Shown here in pieces: positions 1-9,973 of a stretch of 64,000 bases of DNA (position 1 is the stretch's first letter; each line of letters begins with the position of its first letter). Source of the DNA: Onthophagus taurus (taxonomy: Eukaryota; Arthropoda; Insecta; Coleoptera; Scarabaeidae); the NCBI RefSeq assembly GCF_036711975.1, contig NC_091976.1, forward strand, positions 5,022,001 through 5,086,000. The letters are read 5' to 3'. The notes beneath the pieces are model-generated. The model was given only the letters and a program-made list of their open reading frames with translations, made no database searches and was not told the origin of the DNA. The translations under genes were made by a program, and so were the position numbers.

Positions 1-14
1 TTGCAAAAAAATAC

Positions 15-52
15 TATATAAACTTAAAAAACTCAACGTAAAATCATCAGTT
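15..52 (+). promoter_or_regulatory. TATA box plus arthropod initiator
   Basis: TATATAAA lies at 15-22 and TCAGTT at 47-52, which matches the arthropod initiator (TCAGT). The spacing of about 34 bases from the TATA to the initiator A (49) is right for a focused RNA polymerase II promoter. It would give a 60-base 5' UTR before the ATG at 109. Such promoters are common on strongly expressed, tissue-restricted secretory genes; that last point is inference. Confidence 0.65.
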
Positions 53-108
53 AATCTTTTCTAGCTGAAAGAAAGAAATTCAAAACTTCAAAAGAAAAGG
101 ATTTCAAC

Positions 109-1088
109 ATGAATTCATCAACTTTTTTACTTCTAACCATTTTTTGTTGTGGTTTTTCTTCAATTCAAGGTAAAAAATTAATATTTAATATTATTTAATA
201 ATTTATATTAAATCTTAAGCCGGATTACTTGGTGGTAGCGGTTCTGGGTCACTTACCGGTGGTTTACTTGGATCAGTTACCGATTTACTTTCCGGGACAA
301 TTTCCGCTGTACTTCAATTAGGGGGGCAAATTTGTGGTGAATTATCTATAAAAATCACTGGAATTTGTAAGAATTAAAATTAAATAATAATTATAAATAA
401 CTAATTATTTTTTTAGTACCATCGATTACAGCTGTATTAGGAGCTGCCTTAAACGGTGTTTTAGGAATCGTTGCTAATCTAGTTGGTAAAATTTAATTTA
501 TAATTTTATTCTTAATTTATTCATAAATTATTTTTAATTTTTCAGCAAATCTTTTAGCTACAGTAGTAAATCTACTCAACAACGTCCGTGAGTCGATTTT
601 TTTAAACTAACTTTTATTAATTAATTTTTAATGAAATAATTTGTTATAGTTAACCTGGCAGGAACTTTACTACTCGTTGCAGCCGATGTAGTGACATCAT
701 TATTAATTTTCTTAAAAGCTTTCCTAACCTGTATGATTCATCCACTCGGTAAATTAAAAATATTAGATAATATAATTAATAAAATTATTGTTTAATCCTT
801 TATTGTAGTGGAACTTCTCGAAGTTATATTATGCGCAGCAACCGATCTTGTAGGTGATGTTTTAACCAACTTAACCAAAACCAGTAAATTAATAACCTTT
901 TCACGTTAAATTATTTATTAATTATACAATTTTTTGTAGTTGAAGCTTTAAAAGTGGATATTCTGAACCTCTTAAATAACCTTTTGGGATGTATTGATGA
1001 CTCTTCGCTGTCGTCTAATAAAAAACGTTCTTCACATCGCGCTATTAAAGCCAAAAGACATCGTAAAAACCAAAAAGCAATTTCTTAA
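109..1088 (+). CDS. Secreted Leu/Gly-rich protein, seven phase-1 exons (hand-assembled)
   Basis: I do not recognise the family. Exons: 109-169, 220-366, 417-485, 546-587, 650-748, 809-883, 940-1088. All six introns are GT-AG, 50-62 bp and phase 1, so each internal exon is a multiple of three (147, 69, 42, 99, 75 bases) and could be skipped or duplicated without a frameshift. The product is 213 aa. Residues 1-20 are a signal peptide. Residues 21-60 are rich in Gly/Ser/Leu, 61-180 are repetitive Leu/Val/Asn amphipathic segments (for example NLLNNV and LNLLNNLLG), and the tail 192-213 is very basic after a KKR site. The mature part has four cysteines (59, 134, 148, 182), enough for two disulfides. 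The ATG is the first after the predicted cap site, and a poly(A) signal follows at 1249. A secreted structural, antimicrobial or surface-active role is conceivable but not shown. Confidence 0.8.
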
Positions 1089-1248
1089 CTTAAAAAGAAA
1101 ATTTAAATAGCAAACAAAAATTAATAAGAATGGAAAATTAAAAATAATCGTAAAGTGAATTTCTAGCAACCAGAAAAATTAACGGCATTAAATCTGGAAA
1201 TGGTAATCTCTAATGTTCTTAAATAATGTTCCTTAATTGTATTCTTTA

Positions 1249-1254
1249 AATAAA
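1249..1254 (+). terminator. Poly(A) signal AATAAA
   Basis: AATAAA lies 161 bases after the stop codon of the secreted-protein gene and is followed by T-rich sequence. It is the likely 3' end signal of that gene. Confidence 0.6.
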
Positions 1255-1590
1255 TGGTCTTTAAAATATTTTTTTCATTCATATTTTTTTTTGTCACATA
1301 AAAAGCTTTAATAAGTTAGTTCTTCCACAATTTTTAACTGGATACAATTGGCACGATTCAAAGAATCCGTCAAATTACTGCAATTTTTTGTTAATTTCTT
1401 TTGCCCTAGAAATTTCCGTCATGCCAAATGTAGTGTTAATGCAACCAAAAAATATTTCATCATTAGAAAAATATTGCCAGTTCCATAAATTCTCCAACGT
1501 ACCAGCTGACGAACCACCTTGCCAAGATACAGTTTCCTTTTACAGGTAAAACAGAATGATATGTCAGAAATTCGACCTCCAAATCACTGT
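1255..1590. other. AT-rich spacer, nothing recognised
   Basis: No open frame, terminal repeat or RNA structure that I can support. It separates the first host gene from the decayed gypsy element. Confidence 0.5.
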
Positions 1591-2090
1591 GGGAATGATC
1601 ACTATAAATAAACATAAATATCATGAAAATAAACATCAAACCTTTGATAATTCATACCGAAATGGAAGAAGCATAGGTATATCATGATTATGATAAAGAT
1701 ACTAGAAATAAAAGTTGAAATAGACAACAGAATATGGCAATAATTCAATGTATAACAACGGAAATGGTAATTTTAGTGGAAGAGGTCGAGCAAGAAGTGG
1801 ATGGCAGGTAAATCGCATCTCATATAGAAGAGAGAGAGGGAACATGACCAAGGAAGTTCTAAGAACAAAAGTCTCACACCAGAAGGAAAGCTAGATAAAC
1901 CACATTGGGAAAGTGTAACCTTCGAAAATGAAAAAAAAAAACTTTGTTGGATGCACAACCTGGATCATTCTGGATGTAAATCAATTTACCCAAAGAGTTG
2001 TAAAGAATAAAAAAAAGGACGATAATCCACATAATTTCTTGGAATTTGAAGAAGAAAAAGATATTAATTTATTAAATGTTATTCCTTCTA
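1591..2090 (+). pseudogene. Ty3/gypsy element 1: decayed gag C-terminus and nucleocapsid
   Basis: Broken frames encode Asn/Gly/Arg-rich, disordered sequence (for example GNGNFSGRGRARSG at about 1750-1797). A degenerate Cys/His knuckle follows at about 1943-2000 (CWMHNLDHSGC) and then an acidic stretch FEEEKDINLLNVIPSK ending at 2092. The same element resumes at 5415 with its protease, so the break here is the pogo insertion at a TA (2089-2090). The 5' part of gag and the 5' LTR are not visible. The call rests mainly on the pol continuation downstream. Confidence 0.55.
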
Positions 2091-2111
2091 AGGTAAGTCG
2101 GGGTAACTGGG
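2091..2111 (+). repeat. pogo left terminal inverted repeat
   Basis: It pairs exactly with 5394-5414 in inverted orientation and abuts a TA target duplication. Confidence 0.85.
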
Positions 2112-2352
2112 ACCCCGAAGTACATGGGCCACGGTCATTTTCGCGCTCTTTATTTTGAATTTCCAAGGTTTTCAGTGTTGGAAACTATTCATTGGAGAGC
2201 TAACTTCACAAAACAATCTGTCATAACCAAAATGTTACAAGGGTTTGTAGATTTTAATAAAGATCAGATTTGTAATACTTAAAAAAACGTGCTGCTTAGA
2301 AAAAATGCAGCTGCTCATTACCAGATTCCTAGATCAACATTAAAACATTATA

Positions 2353-3614
2353 CAAGGTGGGGTAAAAGTAATGTCATAATGTGAATTAGCTGCCATTTTG
2401 TTAGAAATGAAAAAAATAGGGCTCTGTTTTCACGGAACGTTTATTTAAAAGTGTAAAATTTGTTATATTAACTTGAAAAAATTATATCGGTCAAATGACC
2501 CCCTCCTGAGTTAATACACATTTGTGCTCGTTTTACGGCATTTAAAATTGTTGCTCGCGAAATATCAGGCTCCAAATTGGCGATTTCTTCTTTAATGTTA
2601 GCTTTCAAGAGTTGCAGGGTTTGTGGTTTGTTGCGGTAAACGCGAGATTTCAAAAAGCCCCAAAGAAAGAAGTCTGGCGCCGTCAGATCTGGCGATCTGG
2701 CCGGCCAGTTCAAATCGCCAAAACGGGAGATCATACGGCCCGGAAATTGGCGTTTCAAAATCTCCATCGTTGCCCGAGCTGTGTGAGCGATTGCTCCATC
2801 CTGTTGGAACCAACAATGCTCGAGACCCAATTCAGCGATTTGCGGCAAAAAAAAATTGTTTAACATGTGTCTGTAACGCTCACCAGTTACGGTTACGGTG
2901 GTGCCGTCACTTTGAGGGAATGCAATGGCTCTTCGTGCATTTCATGTGGATTCTCCGTACCCCAGAAACGCATATTTTGTTTGTTCACATAACCGCTTAA
3001 GTGGAAATGGGCTTCGTCGCTCATTGTGATTTTGGATACGAAATCATCGTCCTCTTGCACCAGGTTTAAGAGAGCATGGGAGTAAGTTAACCTCACTTGA
3101 CGGTCAGCAGGTAGCAATTGGTGAACGGCTTGGACTTTATACGGAAACAACTTCAGGTCTTTCACCAAAATTCGACGCAACGAACGTCTGCTGATACCGA
3201 ATTGTGTGCATCGTTGTCTCGTCGATGTTTGTGGACTCTCTCGGACGTCCTCGGCCAACGCAGCGATATTCTCAACCGAACGAGCATTACGGGGCCGGCC
3301 ACTTCTTGCAGCATCTCTAGTGGACCTAGTTTGCACGAGACGCTCATCCAAACGCTTAATTGTTCGCGCACAAGGTGCAGGACGACGAGGAAAACGACGA
3401 CGAAATTCCCGCTGCGTTAAAACAACAGACCGAAAATTCGTCAAATAAGCAGTAACAATATTTCCGCGTTCTTCGAGCGTGTATCGCTCCATTGCTTATT
3501 GTCAACTAATTCTCTATCTGTCTACAACATAAATGTCAAAACACAATGATATTTGACGCCATTTGCAATAATTATGATACATTCACATTATGACATTACT
3601 TTTGCCCCACCTGT
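2353..3614 (-). mobile_element. mariner DD41D (rosa-type), nested in pogo
   Basis: The ends are imperfect inverted repeats of at least 30 bp (left GGTGGGGTAAAAGTAATGTC, right the complement of GGTGGGGCAAAAGTAATGTC), flanked by TA (2351-2352 and 3615-3616). It carries one transposase reading on the minus strand. It sits inside the pogo helix-turn-helix coding sequence, so it inserted after pogo. Confidence 0.85.
2468..3492 (-). pseudogene. mariner DD41D transposase, internal deletion and frameshift
   Basis: The N-terminal part (3492 down to 2893) starts MERYTLEERGNIV and has two helix-turn-helix regions and the first catalytic Asp (TMSDEAHFHLSG). The C-terminal part (2866 down to 2468) has the second Asp (FQQDGAIAHTA) and third Asp (SPDLTAPDFFLWG). 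By my count 41 residues lie between the second and third Asp, which is the DD41D signature. Between the two parts about 25-30 residues are missing and the frame shifts (about 2885-2900). The protein is therefore inactive. It is closely related in layout to the intact copy at 60454-61539 but clearly diverged from it. Confidence 0.8.
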
Positions 3615-4872
3615 TATATTAGGTACAAGAGGTAAAGGCAATGTATTAAGAGATGGTAAAGGAGGTGGAGGCGTGGTGTCATATATATCTTCTTGTGAGG
3701 AGTAAGAAATTGCAACATGCCTAAAAGTAATGGAGAAAAATGGGTTCGGACTCTCCCGGGAGAAAGTAATGGATTTAGTAGAATTATACATAAAACAAAA
3801 TAATTTAAAAACTAGATTTAAAAATGAAAAGCCGGATTTTGACTGGTTCTCGTTTTTTAGACGTAGAAATCGCTTATCTATAAAAAAGTCGCAAAGCATT
3901 GAACATGTCAGATGTGATCATGTTAATCCCTGGGTGATTTACTAAACGGGAAACCAGGCCAAATTTATAACTGTGATGAAACTTCGTTTTGTCACGACCC
4001 TTCGAAAACGAAGGTGGTTGTACTATGAAAATTCAGGGTTGAACCTACGTCATCAGCCAACACAACCTTTCAGCAGAACATAGCAACCATATTAACTACC
4101 GCAACAGTGCTGGAGGAGATAGCAACCACCTCAACTCCAGCAACTGTTCTGCAGGATATAGAAGCCACGTCAACTGCCGTAACAGTACAGGAGGTCATAC
4201 AAACCACGTCAAGTACATCGACAGTGCACAATTACGAGGTAACCACTAACTGCAACAGGTACACAGCAGAATGAAATAACGATGAGAAATATTAAAATAA
4301 TTGGGAATGCACGAAAGAAGCATACACAAGCTAGACTATCTATGTAGGAAAGAACAAAAAGAAAAGTAGAAGGAAGATGCTATGAAACGTAAGAAAAAGG
4401 CAACCGAAAAAAAAATAAAAGACAAAATAGATAGACAAATGACAAAAAAGTATAAAAAGAAGGATATTGATGACGAGAGCGAAGTAAGTGAAACTTACTC
4501 TGTCCAAAAAAGTAGTCGAGATTCCCAGTTCTGGTCCGAAGAAGATGAGGATATAATAGAAGACGGGCAATCCCTCAAACCAGGTGACTTTTGTATCGTT
4601 CGAGTTTATGGCAAGACAACATCATCTTTTAGGCTGTACGTGGCTGAAATTCTTGAAAAGGAAAATACAGGCTACATGGGAAAGTTCTTGAAACGACACT
4701 GCTAGACTATGAAATTTCTTAAGACAGATGAAGAATCATACATAGCAAATACTGACATAGTTCTTAAGCTATCTAAATCTATTGTAAGCAGCTCAGCTCG
4801 CTACAAGGATATGATCAGTTTCAGTACAGATTTAACAGATCTTACTATTTTTCAAATTTCTTTATATTATTA

Positions 4873-5393
4873 ATGAAACGTGTTGAATCTTTTAATTATA
4901 TGTTTTTTATGCGGATCAACTCATTTTTCTAACATTTAATGTTATTTAGTTAAGAGTTCCCACTCACAAAATGCAATAAAACTGTTATTCTACATAATTT
5001 GTATTAATACCATAGGTGATCGTAGTGCTAACCTACTCTTACATCACTTCTGACGATACTGTTCTTCATTATGAACAGGAAATGACTATTCATAAAATAA
5101 TTTTTTCGTTTTTATTAAGTAGCTCAGTTACACCATTGCTGTATAAAGAGAAAGAATAGGAAAATAGCAGGGTCTGGTCCAGTTACCCTAATTTAGTGGC
5201 AAAAAATATAAATATAAAATAAAAAAATATACCTATATAAATAATAATTAAACTGAGAAGCAGAACTTGTTCAGAAATAATCGGTTTTCAAGAATGAAAG
5301 TTCTAAAGTGACCTACATTGCCTAAAACTCATTTTAAAATTATTTTGGACATTTGAAAGTCGATGGCATCATGTTAATAGGTAAAAAAGATGG
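4873..5393. other. pogo 3' non-coding region
   Basis: AT-rich sequence between the transposase relic and the right inverted repeat. A GTCTGGTCCAGTTACCCT motif at about 5172-5189 resembles the terminal repeat and may be a subterminal binding site. Confidence 0.5.
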
Positions 5394-5414
5394 CCCAGTT
5401 ACCCCGACTTACCT
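5394..5414 (-). repeat. pogo right terminal inverted repeat
   Basis: Exact inverted copy of 2091-2111, followed by TA at 5415-5416. Confidence 0.85.
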
Positions 5415-6299
5415 TATTTATAAGTGTTAATTTCAAAATTTTAAAATTAATGCTATTTTAGACAGAGCTGCCGAAATTTCTATTTTAAAAACAGAAATTG
5501 CGTTAAAATTAGTTGATTTTGATAGACATGTAGAAAACATTAAAAAGATTGAATTAATCTCAGTTAACCAAAAGAAAATGGGTTATAGAAATATTTATTG
5601 CTATAGTAGAAATAAATAAACAATTTTATTTCTTTGATAAAATATCTTACGATTGTCTAATTGGGATAGATAATATTAATAAATTGGAAATGATATTGGA
5701 TTTTGAAAAGCGACATGGGAATATTATATAATTTAAAAAGTTACCTGAATATTATTATCAAATAATTGAAGAGAAAAAAGAAGTTGAAAAGTTAATGGAA
5801 AAAGAAGGAAATGTAATGGATAAAGTAGAAGAAAAAAATGTTAATAATTTAAACCAAAAGGAATGTTATAATTGTGATGTTATTGAAGAAAATAATGAAA
5901 TTATTGATCATAAAGAAATATTTATAAATGAAATTGATGAATTAGATTATATAAATGATAATTACATTCGGGAGCAACTATTTTCATAAGATTCAATTTG
6001 AAGATGATACTCCATTACGCAGTAAAAGTTATCCAATACCATTTCATTTTAGAGATCAAGTTAATAAAGAAATTGAAAAATTAATAGAGCAACAAATAAT
6101 GGTAAGATCAAATTCTGATTTCATAAACCCAATTATAATCGTAAAAAAATCTGACAACAGCTTGAGAATTTGCTTAGATGCCAGGGAAATTAATAAAAGA
6201 ATTAAACCAGGTTTTGAAACACCTCAAACAGTCGCTATATTAACGTCAACATGTGGAACTTGTAAATATTATACAAAAATAGATTTAAAAGAACACTGT
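5415..6299 (+). pseudogene. Ty3/gypsy element 1: decayed protease and N-terminal reverse transcriptase
   Basis: The protease begins at about 5447 with AILDRAAEISIL, where the active-site triad D-T/S-G has become D-R-A, so it is dead. After a linker rich in Glu/Asn, the reverse transcriptase begins at about 5985. It includes RSKSYPIPFHFRDQVNKEI, then IIIVKKSDNSLRICLDAREI (about 6133-6192) and YYTKIDLKE (6270-6296), which are the fingers and first palm blocks of gypsy RT. The sequence stops abruptly at about 6299, before the catalytic DD motif. There are several stops and a frameshift near 5975. Continuity with 1591-2090 across the pogo insertion supports one element. Confidence 0.75.
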
Positions 6300-6720
6300 T
6301 AGGGCTATCAAGCGAGTTACCAAACAACAAAAGCAGAGGGAAGACACAGTAAGTACTGCACCAGTTAAATTTATCTGCCTCTTTTATGTTTCAGGTGTAA
6401 CGGAGCGGTTAGCAAGGTGCTTGAAGAAGAACGATATCATGATATGATACGGTACAGTCAGCAAAATTCGGAACACTTTTCCGATGGCTAAAGAGAAGCT
6501 AACCTTATAAAAGGGACCAAGAGTTTATCTACAATCATGCAGTCGTTGGAAGTATTAGCCAAACTGGACGAACATCGAATACCGCATCAAGGAGCAGGAA
6601 TAAGATCCAGCAAAAAGAAACGCACCATAGATTTCGATAAGACCAAGTACCCAAGTACAAGTACAGTACCGTACAGTATTGTTGACGTTTTAGGATTAAT
6701 TATAAAAACCATAACTGATT
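6300..6720 (+). pseudogene. Penelope-like element fragment: RT tail and GIY-YIG endonuclease
   Basis: Three frames together give the Penelope C-terminal layout. RAIKRVTKQQKQRED (6300-6345) and VTERLARCLKKNDIM (6397-6441) resemble the region just before the GIY-YIG domain. ISQTGRT (6557-6577) and EYRIKEQE (6579-6602) resemble the GxSYIGQTGR...RIKEHE core, and IDFDKTKYP (6629-6655) resembles the downstream block. The Cys and first GIY residues are damaged, and frame changes are frequent. In known Penelope-like elements this domain nicks target DNA. The fragment has no visible terminal repeats. Confidence 0.6.
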
Positions 6721-7040
6721 GATGCCCAAGATGCTGTTAAGTACGATAAGTTAATAGCCTGCCTAGGATCAAACCAACTAGAGTTAACCACATTAATAAA
6801 AGAGTCTTGTCGCAGCTGTGAGTGAGTGCGGACGTAGGTTATACCAGCATTGGTGCAAGGTCAAATCAAGAGACTCACTAGTACTGTATATAGCCCGTAT
6901 GACGCCAAGATGTAACAAATGTCGAAACTATCATCAATCCCCAGAATGTACCAAAGCAAAGGGGAATTACTAGAATGTGTAAATTTTAATGGTAATCACT
7001 CTGCTAACTATCGAGGCTGTCTATATTTTAAGCAACACAC
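6721..7040 (+). pseudogene. Gag fragments: gypsy-like piece, then Jockey-type ORF1 zinc knuckles
   Basis: 6728-6805 reads DAVKYDKLIACLGSNQLE, like retrotransposon capsid C-termini. From about 6900 two degenerate knuckles follow (CNKCRNYHQSPECTKAKG and CVNFNGNHSANYRGC), the arrangement seen at the end of Jockey-clade LINE ORF1. Stops and frameshifts interrupt it. The second knuckle has lost one Cys (CVNF for CVNC). Confidence 0.55.
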
Positions 7041-7289
7041 GTGACTACAACTGTCTCAACAGTAAATACACAACAAACAACCAAAAACTGAGAAAAAACG
7101 TGTGTAAAATGTAAACTAGATAGTTTTTCTTCAGTAGTAACCAAAACAATAACAGTGCTCACACTTCTTCTGAAAGCCTTTCATCACAAACATGTTAAGC
7201 TCCCTTATAAATATACTCATACAAACCATCACTTCTTACCTACCTCAAATGATAAACTTTATTACAACAAATCTAGCTCTCCTAATCAA

Positions 7290-7542
7290 TGAACAATAAT
7301 ACTGCAAAAACAATAAACATAACAACAATCCTAAATTGTAGTGCTGAAGGAATCAACAATTGTAGAAGCGAACTTATATCTTTAATGGAACGGCATAGCA
7401 TTGACGTCGCATGCATCACGGGAAAACAAATCATAATAACGGAACGCTCAAGATACTTGGATACATAGTCATAAGAAAGGACCGTCAAGCTGATCTCGCA
7501 GATAAAGCATCCAAGGGGTGGCAATACTACTAAAAAAGGGTA
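7290..7542 (+). pseudogene. Jockey-type LINE ORF2: truncated endonuclease
   Basis: The start of an apurinic-like endonuclease is seen: TILNCSAEGINNCRSELISL, then MERHSIDVACIT, then in another frame LKILGYIVIRKDRQA. This is the N-terminus of ORF2 (usually WNANGL...ELxxLL...IDIACIxE). It ends at 7542, where the tandem duplication begins. Confidence 0.55.
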
Positions 7543-8440
7543 TTACTCACCACCGGATAAACCACTTTGGGAGAATTAGATGCTCTTCTCGTTTCTCACA
7601 GATTAAGCTGCATTGGTGCTCCCTCGAGGTACTTTAGGAATAGTGATTATTTGAGAATGTGTAACATCTCGTCTTCATAATCCTAGAGTAATATTTCCAG
7701 TGTACAGATTCTAAATCAAAATATTCTTTGTGGTTGTACAAATCTTTTCATCTACAGTCAATGTTATTTTCGTTGCTTTGAATGTTCGAAAACTGAAAGA
7801 CATTGCTTAATCGATAGTTCAAAATCACCCGTTTTAGAACCTTTTTTGTAATCACGGATAAGGTTTCATTATAATTATAATAATGGAAAAGTGTCACCCA
7901 CAATAATGACAAATGGAACATTCACGTTTCGTCTCAATAAAACGTGGGCTAAAGGCAGATTTAATGTCAAGACATGTTTTCAAATTGTAATTTACTCACC
8001 ACCGGATAAACCACTTTGGGAGAATTAGATGCTCTTCTCGTTTCTCACAGATTAAGCTGCATTGGTGCTCCCTCGATGTACTTTAGGAATAGGGATTATT
8101 TGAGAATGTGTAACATCTCGTCTTCATAATCCTAGAGTAATATTCCCAGTGTACAGATTCTAAATCAAAATATTCTTTGTGGTTGCACAAATCTTTTCAT
8201 CTACAGTCAATGTTATTTTCGTTGCTTTGAATCTTCGAAAACTGAAAAACATTGCTTAACCGATAGTTTAAAATCACCCGTTTTAGAACCTTTTTTGTAA
8301 TCACGGATAAGGTTTCATTATAATTATAATAATGGAAAAGTGTCACCCACAATAATGACAAATGGAACTTCCACGTTTCGTCTCAATAAAAGGTGGGCTA
8401 AAGACAGATTTAATATCAAGACATGTTTTCAAATTGTAGT
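7543..8440. repeat. Two tandem copies of a 449-bp unit
   Basis: Unit 1 is 7543-7991 and unit 2 is 7992-8440, both starting TTACTCACCACCGGATAAAC. They differ at only about a dozen positions by eye, with no large indels. The sequence after 8440 starts TTACATCAACCACTG and then diverges. No coding potential. It is either a two-copy piece of a satellite or a recent local duplication. Confidence 0.85.
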
Positions 8441-9240
8441 TTACATCAACCACTGCAAATAACACAACAATGAAGAATGAATTTAAGTTTAAAAAATCGG
8501 AACCAGAAGAGCTTGCAAGGTTATCTCATCCATTACACCTACACAATGTGGAAAATTCGATTTATCGTTTAACTTTTATGCTACAATTTTCCATTCACTT
8601 TCATTTAGTGGCATCTGCAGCGATATTTTGATGTAGGCAAAGACTTCTCGGCAAGGAGAAGAGGAAAAAGATGAAGATCAAGGTATTTCAGCAATAGAAG
8701 AACTTGAAGCAGTTGTAGAAACCTAAAATTAACCCAAAGCTGCTATATCTTCCACAGGTAGTACGAAGCGATAAATATACTGAGTTTAATACAGTATAAG
8801 GGACAGGAAAACGATGAGTCAGAATATTTGGGGATCAGATTTCCATCAAGCTATTCAAATTAGTATCCCCACATGCTAGATTTATGGTGTAAACTATTAG
8901 ATAATTAATAACACCCTGTTGGAGGCAGAAAAGTGAAAATATGGTGTACCTGTTTTTCAACGTTACCAATGCCAACTGCCTGCACCAATGTATTTATTCA
9001 CAATCAAGGGTCCAGCCAACTCTTCAACATAGGTACAACCAACATGCAAATCTCCGTGTACTTCAAGAACTACAACTACTGCTCTTTTAGAATACCATTG
9101 AATTTCAGACACGCAGGTCCCAACAATCTTAGCAACAGAAAGTCAAGATATTGATGCAATTTGCGCTATAGTTCTTGAAATAATTTGCTTTGAAATGATA
9201 AAAGTGTTTGTAGCATAAAAATATTGTTGCTAGACGTTCG
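8441..9240. other. Unassigned AT-rich stretch
   Basis: Only short open stretches, for example an acidic piece at 8650-8730 and a Cys-containing piece at 8933-9154, neither resembling a known family. I see no splice or element boundaries here that I can defend. Confidence 0.4.
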
Positions 9241-9244
9241 TTAA

Positions 9245-9640
9245 CTGGCCCGTCTAAATTTTGTATCTTTGTTGGTAATTTTGGGTCCTATCATACTCGG
9301 TAAATCTTCAAAATGTGTAGAGTAGTTTTTCTCATCTATAATGTCATGTTTTATCTAGATTATATCCTTTATATCTTCGAATCCAATCCTTTCCAGTATA
9401 GATTTTTTAACAGCTTTTCTCCAGTAATGGATTTCCGTGGCTTTTAGTCTTTTTTGTGTTTTATCCTTTATAGCTATAGCTAGGAGTAGTATACCTTATG
9501 TTTGTTTTCTTGTGTTATATGTTTATCTCACCGTATACTGTGTAGCATAAATATCTTTCCTACAATGCATATTTCCTTCGGCTACTACTTCGTCAAATAT
9601 TCGTCCCTTCAATATTATGGCTTTTCAATCCTCTAGCAAC
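9245..9640 (-). pseudogene. LINE ORF2 C-terminal fragment
   Basis: On the minus strand the translation gives LKATEIHYWRKAVKKSILER and a following IDE... segment. This is the conserved motif before the end of RTE/Jockey-type reverse transcriptases (usually LKATEMxxLRR...RIRNExIR). Stops are present and neither end is defined. Confidence 0.5.
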
Positions 9641-9973
9641 GTCAAATTTCAATTGACTCAGTGAAAACGGAGTGAATTACGTTAATTGAAAAAATGGAAC
9701 AAATAGAAACTTAAATTCCCTATTCTTTATTCCCGGTCAATTTTCTGTGGCTCACGAACCCCAAATAAAGAGATTTCATCTAGTTTAATTTATAAGTTGT
9801 GCCTAAAGAAAGAAATTTTGAAAGTTTTATACAAAAGTAACACTTAAGTTAAATAACTTATGTTTTTGTTATCTGCTGCGAGACTTTATATTTGATAACA
9901 TTCACAAAATTGAAAATGGTTAGGAAAAATTAAAATATGAAATTTAAAATGGTTAAATTATTTTTATTTGTAA
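9641..9973. other. 3' flank of the membrane-protein gene
   Basis: No coding sequence. On the minus strand AATAAA occurs at 9963-9968, very close to the stop, and another copy lies near 9724-9729; either could direct polyadenylation of the gene upstream. Confidence 0.4.

Larger units (their letters stand above)
2233..4872 (+). pseudogene. pogo transposase, split by mariner, DDE core mostly deleted
   Basis: The pieces run in order. A CENP-B/psq-like helix-turn-helix ends at 2350 (NAAAHYQIPRSTLKHY). After the mariner the frame resumes near 3617 and includes GFGLSREKVMDLVELYIKQN and FKNEKPDFDWFSFFRRR (3745-3860). The start of the DDE domain is at about 3955-4020 (IYNCDETSFCHDPSKTKVV, with the first catalytic Asp in CDET). 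The middle and end of the DDE domain are absent. A Thr-rich stretch (4040-4250) and a Lys-rich linker (4382-4470) lead to the typical C-terminal domain (GQSLKPGDFCIVRVYGK, 4567-4617; then FLKTDEESYIANTDIVLKL, 4715-4771). There are several stops and frameshifts. It cannot make transposase. Confidence 0.75.
2091..5414 (+). mobile_element. pogo/Tigger-type DNA transposon, complete ends, nested mariner inside
   Basis: Both ends carry a perfect 21-bp terminal inverted repeat beginning AGGTAAGTCGGGGTAACTGG (2091-2111; inverted copy 5394-5414), directly flanked by TA (2089-2090 and 5415-5416). That is the Tc1/mariner/pogo target-site duplication. The transposase is on the + strand. A DD41D mariner (2353-3614) sits inside it and splits the DNA-binding helix-turn-helix coding sequence. 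Without the mariner the element is about 2.06 kb, shorter than an autonomous pogo element, because most of the DDE domain is missing. Confidence 0.85.

Noticed and set aside
2623-3000. 125-aa + strand frame
   Set aside because: Antisense shadow of the mariner transposase.
4340-4570. Hydrophobic minus-strand frame resembling a membrane protein
   Set aside because: Antisense of the Lys-rich linker of the pogo transposase; Lys codons read backwards as Phe and Leu.
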